From contig JALEPZ010000109.1 of NCBI GenBank assembly GCA_022767125.1, forward strand, positions 1-47,418: a stretch of DNA of 47,418 nt. The letters are read 5' to 3'. Below are positions 39,601 to 47,214 of this stretch, in pieces. The number at the start of each line of letters is the position of its first letter. The stretch's first letter is position 1. The position numbers and the translations under genes are program-made. Under the pieces are notes generated by a model, which was given only the letters and a program-made list of their open reading frames with translations, was not told the origin of the DNA and ran no database searches. Source of the DNA: Phocaeicola plebeius. GTDB taxonomy: Bacteria > Bacteroidota > Bacteroidia > Bacteroidales > Bacteroidaceae.

Positions 39601-40224
39601 GTTGGGGTCGGAATGCACTTTCCAGCGGGAGGCCTTTCCGGGCAGGTCCTTTCCTGTCTGCTTGCCCAGTTCCGTCCACTGCTGGCCGTCGTTCGAGCCC
39701 AAAAGAGCGATGGTGTAGCCTTGGGTGGCTTTCTTCTCGTCGTAGGCCACGGCACCGCGCACATAGACACGGTCGGCCTTCTTCGCGTAGTTGTGCAGGG
39801 TGAGCTGCAGGTAGGTGTCCTCTCCTTCCACCAGGTTGTTCGAGTAGGGGCCGAAGTCGATGGCCCACTCCTGTTCACGGCGGGGTTTCGCGCCGTCGGG
39901 GGTGGTCAGGGTGAGGTACCGGGGTGCTTCGGCGGAAAGGATACCGTCGGTGACCAACTGTGCCACGAGGTTGTAGTCGTGCGAGGACGATTGGTAGGCG
40001 GCCCGATGGAGGGCGATGTTCCGATAGTTTTCAAGATCCGGCTTCAAGTCCGGTGAGAAATCTTCCGATGGGTTGCCGGGGTAGTGTCCGATGCCTCGGG
40101 TGTAGTAGTCAGAGCGTTCGAACGATTCGTTGGTCGTTCCTGCTCCCTGACACCCACTCAAGAGAGTGGCCAATGTGGCGGCTCCGCAAAGGGTCCACAT
40201 ACAGTGTCTGGATGTTTTTTTCAT
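36616..40224 (-). CDS. Glycoside hydrolase family 2 lipoprotein with F5/8C-type domain
   Basis: The 1202-aa lipoprotein (lipobox LLSGC, Cys25) has an N-terminal region with discoidin/F5-8C-like segments (about 70-380: NIALHRAAYQSSS, WIYVDLGSRSTFDKVTLHW, GRYVRVLM). A GH2 sugar-binding sandwich (about 410-580, NWTLQRA, VFLNFDGINWKANVFFNG), an Ig-like domain and a TIM barrel (about 690-1000) follow. Candidate acid/base Glu824 lies in CGRNEGFPPE and candidate nucleophile Glu884 in HSERGMPNV, 60 residues apart. The pattern is closest to the GH2 group of exo-beta-glucosaminidase/beta-mannosidase-like enzymes; specificity is not decided by sequence alone. The frame extends to 40278, but the promoter at 40256-40263 favours the ATG at 40224. 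No SusC/SusD pair is adjacent. Confidence 0.9.
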   Translation of the reverse strand: MKKTSRHCMWTLCGAATLATLLSGCQGAGTTNESFERSDYYTRGIGHYPGNPSEDFSPDLKPDLENYRNIALHRAAYQSSSHDYNLVAQLVTDGILSAEAPRYLTLTTPDGAKPRREQEWAIDFGPYSNNLVEGEDTYLQLTLHNYAKKADRVYVRGAVAYDEKKATQGYTIALLGSNDGQQWTELGKQTGKDLPGKASRWKVHSDPNKQNEEGNLPQRILEETIALSNTADYACYKLQLTLPGAAYWRINDLNFFLGQEEVEMKPSQYFTSAWMSAGNQEEWIYVDLGSRSTFDKVTLHWGEKATQGKIQVSDDARQWKDLAQLPGGEGLTDEVAVKGKGRYVRVLMTAAAGAQYVLNELEVMGKGGLVAQSVAQPAGKSEREIRLSGGNWTLQRASEVAADGAAISQPGFTAAGWIPATVPGTVLSSYINIGAVPHPNFANNQVNISESFFWSNFWYRNEFDLPENFRQDRVFLNFDGINWKANVFFNGQQVGRIEGAFKRGIFDVTDLATAGKNVVAVEIVRNSHIGAIKEKNKQSTDFNGGILGADNPTFHATIGWDWISTIRGRNIGIWNDVRLTTSGKVTVADPLIQSRLPLPDTTSAALRAEVIVKNHDDADVKGTLQGKIGDITFEQPVSLKAGEEKAVAFDAKDFAQLNVKNPKLWWPVGYGTPNLYDANFTFVIDGQVSDTRDFKAGIRQMTFNEENHILNLYINGRRFIGRGGNWGFSESNLNYRGREYETAVAYHADMNFTMMRNWVGMIGDEELYEACDRHGVMVWQDFWLANPADGPDPYYPDMFIDNAEDYVKRIRNHASIGLYCGRNEGFPPETIDKALRRIVKEEHGDLHYIPSSADDVVSGHGPYRMLPAKTYFTMEAGNDKFHSERGMPNVMTYESFQRTFSPEGMWPQDNEWGVHDYTLQGAQGATSFNEIIALGYGQPQNAKEFTELAQWVNYDGHRSMFESRSKNRMGLLMWMSHPCWPSMVWQTYDYYFEPTAGYFGIKKASEPLHIQWNPANEEIEVVNYSAGTRKGLVAKVQLLNMDGSLAWEKEATVDSEEDTTLKPIRMEYPEGLSKVHFLKLTLKEGDRLVSDNFYHRTLEENNYQELKNLPKVTLGVQFESTKGDNGEWTATAVVENASQTPALLIRLNLTGAQDGLQILPVIYGDNYFSLLPGEKKEIRLRWKDVDTRGNQPKLVVSGYNVK

Positions 40225-40255
40225 GGTAAATTGGATTTTGTTGATTGCTTTGCCA

Positions 40256-40263
40256 CAAATGTA
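40256..40263 (-). promoter_or_regulatory. -7 promoter box of the GH2 gene
   Basis: Read on minus, TACATTTG matches TAnnTTTG, 31 bp before the ATG at 40224. The HTCS gene has an identical box at 47161-47168. Confidence 0.7.
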
Positions 40264-40351
40264 CGGAATTCTTTGCAATAAATAAAAGGATGTAGGGTGG
40301 TTTTCTGAAAAATCTGTGTGTGTTCGTTCTTTCTTTACCTGGATGCTTCTA

Positions 40352-41821
40352 CTACTCCTGTTTCATTGCAGTAGCCGGTTTGTTCTCCGAGATGAACAGC
40401 AGCTTGTCTCCCGCCTTCAGTTCCACCTGTCCGTTAGGGATGATGAACTCCTTGCCACGCTTCACCAGCATGACCAGTGTGCCTTTGGCGATGTTCATGT
40501 CCGCCAGCCGGTTGCCGTGGGCAAGCATCTCTTGGGTCAGCGTAAGGTCCTCCAGCTTCGTGTCGATTTCTTCGGGCAGCTCTACGCCGAACTCGTTGCC
40601 TTCCCTCTCCTGCGGCAGGTCGAGGTGGAGCCAGCGGGCCATGGTAGAGATGCTCATGCCCTGTACGACGAGCGACAGTAGGGTAATGAAAAACACGATG
40701 TTGAAAATCTGGTTGTAGCCAGGTACTTCCGCCAGCACCGGATAGGTGGCGAAGATGATGGGGACGGCACCACGCAGGCCCACCCACGACACGAAGACGC
40801 GGGCCTTGTTGGTCATGCGGCGGAAGGGCAGCAGGCAGAGGAAGACACTGACGGGGCGGGCCACCAGAATCATGAACAGGCCGATGAGCAGGGCGATGCC
40901 GGCTACGTCGAGCATCTCATGGGGGTTGACCAGCAGGCCCAGTGCGAGGAACATGATGATCTGAAACAGCCAGGTCAGGCCGTTCATAAAGGTATTGATC
41001 TCCTTGCGGACGGCGACGATGCGGGTGTTGCCCACCACCACGCCGGCGATATAGACCGCCAGGTAGCCGTTGCCGCCGACGATGTCGGTCAGGGTGAAGG
41101 TGATGAACACCAGACTCAGCAACAGGATGGGATAGAGCGAGCTGTTGGGCAGGTAGAGGCGGTTGATGAGCCAGGCGGAGAAACGTCCGAAGGCATAGCC
41201 GATGACGCCGCCGAAGAAGAACTGGATAAACAGGTCGCGCAGCACGATGCCGGCATTCAGTTCACTGCCGCTGCTGATTACCTGGATGAGGACGATGGTG
41301 AGCATGTAAGCCATCGGGTCGTTGCTGCCGCTCTCCAGTTCCAGCATGGGGCGGAGGTTGTCCTTCAGGTTCATCTTCTGCGAACGGAGCAGGTTGAACA
41401 CTGAGGCCGAGTCGGTAGAGGACATGGTGGCGGCCAGGAGCAGCGAAGTGGTGAGAGACAGCGAAATGTTGAGGGGAGTCCACTCGGAGGTGACGAAGAT
41501 GAAGGCCCCGGTCAGCAGGGTGGTCAGCAATACGCCTACGGTGGACAAGAGGATGCCTTGGCTCATCACGGGACGGACATCCGACAGTTTGGTGTCCATG
41601 CCGCCCGAGAACAGGATGATGCTGAGGGCGAGGATGCCGATGAACTGGGCATCGGACGTATTGTTGAACTGAAGTCCCAGTCCGTCGCTGCCGAACAGCA
41701 TGCCCACTACCAGGAAAAGCAGCAAGGCGGGGATGCCGAAGCGGTAGCCGGTCTTGCTGATCAGGATGCTGCAGAAGATGAGGATAGATCCTACTAATAA
41801 GATGTTTTCAGCGGTAATCAT
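40352..41821 (-). CDS. CPA1-type K+/H+ (or Na+/H+) antiporter with TrkA-C domain
   Basis: The 489-aa protein has about 12 hydrophobic segments of the Na+/H+ exchanger fold (about 1-395), with LFGSDGLGL, the substrate-site block LELESGSNDPMAYM (Asp of the SND motif) and FVSWVGLRGAVPIIFATYP. A cytoplasmic RCK_C/TrkA-C domain follows (about 400-480, MLAHGNRLADMNIAKGTLVMLVKRG). This order matches the NhaP2/CvrA group, which exports K+ or Na+ in exchange for protons and is gated by the regulatory domain. It lies 104 bp after the second chromate-transporter gene, separated by a hairpin, and may be read through from the HTCS side. No consensus promoter was found directly upstream. Confidence 0.93.
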   Translation of the reverse strand: MITAENILLVGSILIFCSILISKTGYRFGIPALLLFLVVGMLFGSDGLGLQFNNTSDAQFIGILALSIILFSGGMDTKLSDVRPVMSQGILLSTVGVLLTTLLTGAFIFVTSEWTPLNISLSLTTSLLLAATMSSTDSASVFNLLRSQKMNLKDNLRPMLELESGSNDPMAYMLTIVLIQVISSGSELNAGIVLRDLFIQFFFGGVIGYAFGRFSAWLINRLYLPNSSLYPILLLSLVFITFTLTDIVGGNGYLAVYIAGVVVGNTRIVAVRKEINTFMNGLTWLFQIIMFLALGLLVNPHEMLDVAGIALLIGLFMILVARPVSVFLCLLPFRRMTNKARVFVSWVGLRGAVPIIFATYPVLAEVPGYNQIFNIVFFITLLSLVVQGMSISTMARWLHLDLPQEREGNEFGVELPEEIDTKLEDLTLTQEMLAHGNRLADMNIAKGTLVMLVKRGKEFIIPNGQVELKAGDKLLFISENKPATAMKQE

Positions 41822-41863
41822 GGTGGTCGTTGATGTTTAAAATGATGGTATTTTATTAATAAC

Positions 41864-41898
41864 CATCCCTCCTGCCGTTTTGTTCGGCAGAGGGGATG
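41864..41898. repeat. 14-bp inverted repeat between chrA-like and antiporter genes
   Basis: The arms 41864-41877 and 41885-41898 match at 12 of 14 positions (CATCCC..CTGCCG/CGGCAG..GGGATG) around a 7-nt loop. On minus it is followed by an AT-rich stretch without a clear T-run, so it may be a weak terminator or an attenuating hairpin. Confidence 0.65.
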
Positions 41899-41925
41899 AA
41901 ACTTGGGGGCTGTAGAGCCGGGCAG

Positions 41926-42498
41926 TCAGGCATACGAGGTGAGCAGTCCGATGGCCCCACACAGGCAGATGAGGAGGATGGGGTTCACCTTGTAGCGGTA
42001 GGAGGCGATGAACGTCCCTGCAAAGAGCAGGCTGCTGACGATGACCTGCCGGGTGTCGGTCCCGAAGTTCTCGCGGTTCATGAGCACCAGGGCCGCGGCC
42101 GCCAACAGGCCGACCACACCCGGACGCAAGCCGCTGAAGACGGCGGCGATGACGGGATGCTTCTGGTATTTCAGGAAGAACCGGCTGATGAGAATCATCA
42201 GGATGAACGACGGCAGTACGACGGCAAACGTGGACACGCACGAGCCGAGGATGCCTACCCAGTGGGGAAAGCCGGCATTGACAATGGCCGTATAGCCCAC
42301 GTAGGTAGCCGAGTTGATGCCGATGGGGCCGGGTGTCATCTGGCTCATGGCGACGATGTCCGTAAATTCATAGGAGTTCAGCCAGTGGTAGCGGGTCACC
42401 ACCTCGCCCTGGATCATGGACAGCATGGCATAGCCGCCGCCGAAGCCGAACAGGCCGATCTTGAAGAAGGTGTAGAACAGTTGTAGAAAGAGCATCAT
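41926..42498 (-). CDS. Chromate transporter-like half protein (second of pair)
   Basis: The 190-aa membrane protein is a single CHR domain. It carries GLFGFGGGYAMLSMIQGEVV, MSQMTPGPIGINSATYVGY and hydrophobic helices typical of the ChrA family. Bidomain ChrA proteins of about 400 aa export chromate using proton motive force; short-chain members of about 190 aa occur as tandem pairs that work together. The frame remains open upstream to 42633, but that would overlap most of the C-terminal part of the first half gene; the ATG at 42498 overlaps its stop by 4 bp (ATGA), which fits coupled synthesis of the two subunits. The natural substrate in this anaerobe may not be chromate. Confidence 0.9.
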   Translation of the reverse strand: MMLFLQLFYTFFKIGLFGFGGGYAMLSMIQGEVVTRYHWLNSYEFTDIVAMSQMTPGPIGINSATYVGYTAIVNAGFPHWVGILGSCVSTFAVVLPSFILMILISRFFLKYQKHPVIAAVFSGLRPGVVGLLAAAALVLMNRENFGTDTRQVIVSSLLFAGTFIASYRYKVNPILLICLCGAIGLLTSYA

Positions 42499-43055
42499 GC
42501 CTGTTCCTCCTTTCTGCCGGTCTTCGGTTTCCGGGTGCCATAGAGATAGCCGCCCAGCCCGCTTATTATAATAATGTAGATAGGTGAGACGTGCAGTAGC
42601 CAGATGAGCAGGGCACCCACAACGGGAATCCACACGTTGTAGCGGTTGATGCGGGCCGACCGCGCCATCTTCAGGCAGGGGGCGGCAATCAGGGCGACAA
42701 CCGCCGGACGGATGCCTTGGAAGATGTGTTCTACGACTTCGTAGCTCTTGATCTGCTGGAAGAAGAGGGCGATGAGCAGCATGATGATGAACGAGGGAAG
42801 GATGGTGCCGAGTGTCATCCAGAAGGCCCCCCAGAACTTGTGCAGCTTATACCCGATGAAGATGGCGATGTTGACGGCGAAGATGCCGGGAGCGGTCTGT
42901 GCCAGGGCCATCAGGTCCAGGAACTCCTCTTTCGTAATCCATTGTTTTTTTTCGACGACTTCCGCTTCGATGAGGGGGACCATGGCGTAGCCGCCGCCGA
43001 TGGTAAACAGTCCGATGCGGGAAAAGATGAGGAATGATTGTACATAAAAGTTCAT
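42495..43055 (-). CDS. Chromate transporter-like half protein (first of pair)
   Basis: The 186-aa single-CHR-domain membrane protein has RIGLFTIGGGYAMVPLIEAEVV, FLDLMALAQTAPGIFAVN and IFQGIRPAVVALI. It is the partner of the second half protein, with a 4-bp gene overlap. The open frame continues back into the HTCS gene in another register; the ATG at 43055 is the only start that gives a proper first helix. It begins 20 bp after the HTCS stop with no terminator between them, so the HTCS and both half-transporter genes are probably one transcript. The C-terminus is basic and polar (GTRKPKTGRKEEQA). Confidence 0.9.
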   Translation of the reverse strand: MNFYVQSFLIFSRIGLFTIGGGYAMVPLIEAEVVEKKQWITKEEFLDLMALAQTAPGIFAVNIAIFIGYKLHKFWGAFWMTLGTILPSFIIMLLIALFFQQIKSYEVVEHIFQGIRPAVVALIAAPCLKMARSARINRYNVWIPVVGALLIWLLHVSPIYIIIISGLGGYLYGTRKPKTGRKEEQA

Positions 43056-43075
43056 GGCGATATGTTGTCTTTTTG

Positions 43076-46000
43076 TTATGGTTTCGTGGGGGCGGATTCT
43101 CCTTTCATATAGCTGCTGGGCGTAAGGCCGTAGAACTTCTTGAAGGCATCGCTGAAGTACTTCGGGTCGGCAAAGCCCATCTGGTCGGACACCTCGGCCA
43201 CCGAGTACCGGTGGCTGCGCAGCAGCCGGGCCGCTTCCTGCATGCGCAGGTGGCGGATGAAGTCGGCAGGTGCCAGTCCGGTCAGCCCTTTCATCTTGTT
43301 GTAGAAGCCCGTGCGGCTCATGCCCATGTGGGAGCATAGGATGTCGACGTTCAGGTCGCTGCCGATGTGTTCGTTGATGAAGCGGGCGACCTTGTCGATA
43401 AACTGCTGGTCGAGGGTAGATGGCAGGCTGATGTCATCGGCAGGCGGGTCGGGGGTCGTGACGTGCTGCTGGATTTTCTCGCGCAGCAGCCGGCGGTTTT
43501 CCAGCAGGTTGGCGATGTTGGCCTGCAGGACCATCAGGTCGAAGGGTTTCACGATGTACTGGTCGGCCTTCGTCTTCAGGCCGCGCAGGATATCTTCCCG
43601 GTCGCCCAAGGCGGTCAGCAGGATGACGGCGATATGGCTGGTTTCCAGCTGGCTCTTCAGCCGGCTGCACAGTTCCTCGCCGCTCATGAGGGGCATCATC
43701 ACATCGCTGATGACCAGGTCGGGCGGACAGGCGGCGATGCGTTCCAGCGCCTCTTGTCCGTTGCCGGCCTCGTCCGTTTGGTACAGGTCCGACAGGCTCT
43801 CGCACAGGAAATGCCGCAGGCTTTGGTTGTCTTCCACAATGAGCAGGCGGGGAGCGTTCTTGTCCGGATGGTGCGGTGCGCTGGGACGCTGCACATCGGT
43901 GGCTAAGTGTTCGGGTTGCACCACTGAGGCGGTCAGCGACGGGTCCGGGTTTTTCTTGTAGATATAGCGGCGGCTCTGGATGGGGAAGGTCAGGTGGAAA
44001 CTGCTGCCTGCGTTTTCCACGCTGCTGAACGTAATCTTGCCCTGATGGTTCCGGATAAGTCGGTAGGTGAGCAGCATGCCGATCCCCGTTCCCGTAATGA
44101 GCTGGTTGGTGGCATTGCTGCCCCTGAACAGGAGCCGGAACAGCTTCTTCTGGTCCTTGCGGGGAATGCCGATGCCGGTGTCGCTCACCACGAGGCTCCA
44201 GTACCCGCGCGAATTGTCTGCCTTGAGCGATACTGTTCCGCCTTTTGGGGTATATTTCAGGGCATTGCTGAGCAGGTTGCGGAGGATGGAGTCCATCTTG
44301 TTTTGGTCAATCCACACCTCCAGATGGGGGAAGGTGCTGGTGTAGTTCAGGTGGATTCCCTTCTGTTGGGTATAGACCTCGTAGGCCGTAAGATACTGGC
44401 GGAGGTACTGGTTGAGTTCCACCTGTGTGACGACGACTTTCGAGCTGTACAGTTCTTCCTGCTGGAAGTTCATCAGGTTGTTGGCCAGTGCAGACAGGCT
44501 GTCGGTGTTCTGGATGGCCAGGGTGATGTTGAACATTCCTCTTTCAGACAGCTGCTCGTTCTTCAGGATTTCTCCCAGCGGAGCCTTGATGAGGGTCAGC
44601 GGGGTGCGGATATCATGGGCCGTATGAATGAAAAAATCGATTTTCTCTTGCGAGGCGATACGCTTGCGGCGCAGCATCTGGTAGCGCAACCCGGCATAGA
44701 AGAGTCCGATGAGAGCGAGGCCATACAACAGGAAGGCCCAGAATGTCATCCAGAACGGACGTTCGATGATGATGGTCAGCGACCGCTCTTCGAGGATGCT
44801 GTTGTTGCTGATCATGACGGCCCGTACCTGTAGCTCATACGTGCCGGGCGAGAGGTTGGTATAGTGGATGAAGCTGGCATCCGACGGGGCGTTCCATTCG
44901 TTGTAGAACCCCTTCAGCCGCCAGCTGTAGCTGATGTTCGACGGGTTGTCGTAGTTGATAGACGACACACGGATGGAGAAGGTGTTCTGGTCGGCACGCA
45001 GGGTGATGCTCCGGGTTTCGTCCAGGGGACAGGTCAGCGGGGAATCGGGATCGCCCGGATGGACGTTGCGGTACATGATGTTCAGGTTGCTGAAAATCAT
45101 GTGCGAGGTGAAGTCCTCGTTGAGCTGCGTGTCGGAGGACAGCAGGATGGCCCCTTCGTTTGTCCCGAAAATCAGTTGGCCGTTGCGGGTGTGTACGGCA
45201 GCGTTCTGGTTGAAGCTGGCCGACAGCAGTCCCTGTTCACGAGTCCAGTTGATGAAGGTCCCGGTCTGTGTATCGAAGAGGGTCAGTCCGTTTTCCGTGC
45301 CCAGGAAGAGATCGTTGTAGGCATTCGATACGATGCTGTAGATGTTGTTGTTGGCCAGTCCGCAGTTGTCCTTGTGGTAGTGCTGTACCTGGCCGGTCGT
45401 ATTGTCGATTTCCAGCAGTCCGTTGCCGTACGTGCCGATGTAGGTCTTGCTGCCGTCGGGCTGCTGGTAGATGGTGTTCACGCATCCTATCTGCAGCTGC
45501 TGTCCGTAGCGTTCCATCAGCATCCGCTGCTTGTCGAAGGTGAACAGGCCGTCGATGGTGCCGACCCATAGGGTATAATCGTCCTTCTCCTTGATGTGCG
45601 TGATGGGATAGAGCGTGGAAAAACTGCGCACCTGGCGGGTCTGGGGGTTGTAGCATTCCAGCTGGCGGTAGCCCCCTGTCCAGACGTTGTGCTCGTGGTC
45701 TGTAATGATGGAGCGGATGTATTTGTCGGGAGGGTTCTGAGGCTGCTGTCCGCTGTTCCGGTTGTTGTAGTTCACCTGCCGGCTCTGCTTGTTGATGCTG
45801 TAGAGTCCAGCCATGTATCCGCCTGCCAGAAGGGTGCCGGGGCGTAGCTCGCAGAGGGAGATGATGATGTGGTTGTGCTGGGGAGCCACTTCGCTGCCCC
45901 CCGACAGGTAGTTGGTCCATTGTCCCGTAGCGGGCTGGTAGCAGCTGATGCCGTTGCTGGTGGCGAACCAGATATCGCCGTCGCTGTCTTCCAGGATGGC

Positions 46001-47134
46001 GTTGATGCGGTTGTCTACCAGCGAACCGATGTGTCCGGTGTGCCGCAGCCACTGGTAGGCCGGATATTTCCGGGTGTAGACCGTGAGCCCCGTGGGATAG
46101 ATGACATTCCAGACCCGTTGTTCCTTGTCGATGAGGATGTCTTTTACGATACTGCCGTTCATCTTGTTCGGATGCTGGTTGTCTTCGTGCAGGAACCGGC
46201 TCAACGCACCGGTGGTGATGTCCAGTCGGTACACGCCGTCGCCGTCGGTAGCCACCAGTACGTCCGTGTGACTGTCGAAATACGGCTTCACGATGTTGAT
46301 ACCGATGTCCTTGAGGCGGACGTCCGGACGCAGTATGTGCCCGTTGGAGGTATCGATGATGTACAGTCCGTCGAGAAGGGTATTCACCACCAGCTTCTGG
46401 GTATAGGGATGGTAGTAGAGATAGTTGATGAGGCGTATCCCGTCGAGGGTGACGGACGAAAGGGTTTTCAGTTGCCCGTCGGCATAGTCGGTGTGGTAAA
46501 GGGTAGGGCCGGAAGCGAGGAAAAAACCGTTCCCTCCGTCGGTCACCATGGCGTCAACAGGAGCTGTCCTCAGTTCGGTGGCGACCGTCTGATGGGTGAG
46601 CTGACGGGTGTCAAACATCACCAGTTGCTGATAGCAATGGAACCAAATGCGTTGTGAGGGGTCACGATACACGCAGGTAATGGGGTAGTTGCGTGTGCCG
46701 GCTAGGGTCTGATGGAGGTCGAATACCTGCTCGAAGGCATCTTTGCGGTAGTCGAAGTGGAAGACTTTCCCGTCCTTCCCGAATTCCCAGAGGGTTTGCT
46801 CATGGTCGACAGACAGGCTGTTCAAACCCGGATAGAAATACATGTCCTTGCCTTCATCCTGCAGCTTGTAGTGGGTGAACCGGGAGCCGTCGTACCGGTC
46901 TACCCCCTTGTGGGTCAGAATCCACATATATCCCTGTGCATCTTGTTCAATGGAAAGGACGCGTCGGCTGCTCAGTCCCTGCTCCATGCCGATGTATTCG
47001 AACACTTGTGCCGTGACGGGAACGCCGACGAATGCCCATAACCCTATCGCCAGTAGAAGGGCAGTGAAGAAAGAACGCGCGACATCCCCGATGCGGCAAC
47101 GTCCTGGACGGAGAAGGATAAATGGCCAGTACAT
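43076..47134 (-). CDS. Hybrid two-component system (HTCS) sensor-regulator
   Basis: The 1352-aa one-protein signalling system has a signal/anchor sequence ending in VTAQ and a periplasmic two-part propeller of Reg_prop repeats (about 25-670: QGLSSRRVLSIEQDAQGYMW, NRINAILEDSDGDIWFATSN). A Y_Y_Y domain (about 695-775) and a transmembrane helix (about 782-805) follow. The cytoplasmic part has HisKA with His at about 840 (TAHDIRTPLT), HATPase_c (about 905-1040, NLLSNALKYTPKGG, DTGIGIP), a receiver with Asp at about 1144 (VISDVMMP) and an AraC-type HTH at the C-terminus (about 1240-1345). The ATG at 47134 is chosen because the promoter box at 47161-47168 lies inside the longer frame starting at 47191. 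HTCSs normally control adjacent glycan-utilisation loci; here chromate-transporter genes follow. Confidence 0.95.
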   Translation of the reverse strand: MYWPFILLRPGRCRIGDVARSFFTALLLAIGLWAFVGVPVTAQVFEYIGMEQGLSSRRVLSIEQDAQGYMWILTHKGVDRYDGSRFTHYKLQDEGKDMYFYPGLNSLSVDHEQTLWEFGKDGKVFHFDYRKDAFEQVFDLHQTLAGTRNYPITCVYRDPSQRIWFHCYQQLVMFDTRQLTHQTVATELRTAPVDAMVTDGGNGFFLASGPTLYHTDYADGQLKTLSSVTLDGIRLINYLYYHPYTQKLVVNTLLDGLYIIDTSNGHILRPDVRLKDIGINIVKPYFDSHTDVLVATDGDGVYRLDITTGALSRFLHEDNQHPNKMNGSIVKDILIDKEQRVWNVIYPTGLTVYTRKYPAYQWLRHTGHIGSLVDNRINAILEDSDGDIWFATSNGISCYQPATGQWTNYLSGGSEVAPQHNHIIISLCELRPGTLLAGGYMAGLYSINKQSRQVNYNNRNSGQQPQNPPDKYIRSIITDHEHNVWTGGYRQLECYNPQTRQVRSFSTLYPITHIKEKDDYTLWVGTIDGLFTFDKQRMLMERYGQQLQIGCVNTIYQQPDGSKTYIGTYGNGLLEIDNTTGQVQHYHKDNCGLANNNIYSIVSNAYNDLFLGTENGLTLFDTQTGTFINWTREQGLLSASFNQNAAVHTRNGQLIFGTNEGAILLSSDTQLNEDFTSHMIFSNLNIMYRNVHPGDPDSPLTCPLDETRSITLRADQNTFSIRVSSINYDNPSNISYSWRLKGFYNEWNAPSDASFIHYTNLSPGTYELQVRAVMISNNSILEERSLTIIIERPFWMTFWAFLLYGLALIGLFYAGLRYQMLRRKRIASQEKIDFFIHTAHDIRTPLTLIKAPLGEILKNEQLSERGMFNITLAIQNTDSLSALANNLMNFQQEELYSSKVVVTQVELNQYLRQYLTAYEVYTQQKGIHLNYTSTFPHLEVWIDQNKMDSILRNLLSNALKYTPKGGTVSLKADNSRGYWSLVVSDTGIGIPRKDQKKLFRLLFRGSNATNQLITGTGIGMLLTYRLIRNHQGKITFSSVENAGSSFHLTFPIQSRRYIYKKNPDPSLTASVVQPEHLATDVQRPSAPHHPDKNAPRLLIVEDNQSLRHFLCESLSDLYQTDEAGNGQEALERIAACPPDLVISDVMMPLMSGEELCSRLKSQLETSHIAVILLTALGDREDILRGLKTKADQYIVKPFDLMVLQANIANLLENRRLLREKIQQHVTTPDPPADDISLPSTLDQQFIDKVARFINEHIGSDLNVDILCSHMGMSRTGFYNKMKGLTGLAPADFIRHLRMQEAARLLRSHRYSVAEVSDQMGFADPKYFSDAFKKFYGLTPSSYMKGESAPTKP

Positions 47135-47160
47135 GTACAATCGTTCGTCTAAACGGAATA

Positions 47161-47192
47161 CAAATGTACGGAAAACCTTTTGTCCGGCCAAA
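47161..47192 (-). promoter_or_regulatory. Promoter of the HTCS gene
   Basis: On minus, TTTG (47189-47192), 20 bp, then TACATTTG (47161-47168), close to consensus. The leader to the ATG at 47134 is about 20-25 nt. Confidence 0.8.
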
Positions 47193-47214
47193 GAAAACGT
47201 TCAGATTCTTTGTC

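Noticed and set aside
42498..42633. Upstream extension of the second chromate-transporter half gene
   Set aside because: The 45 added residues are a different-frame reading of the first half gene; the ATGA overlap gives a natural start.
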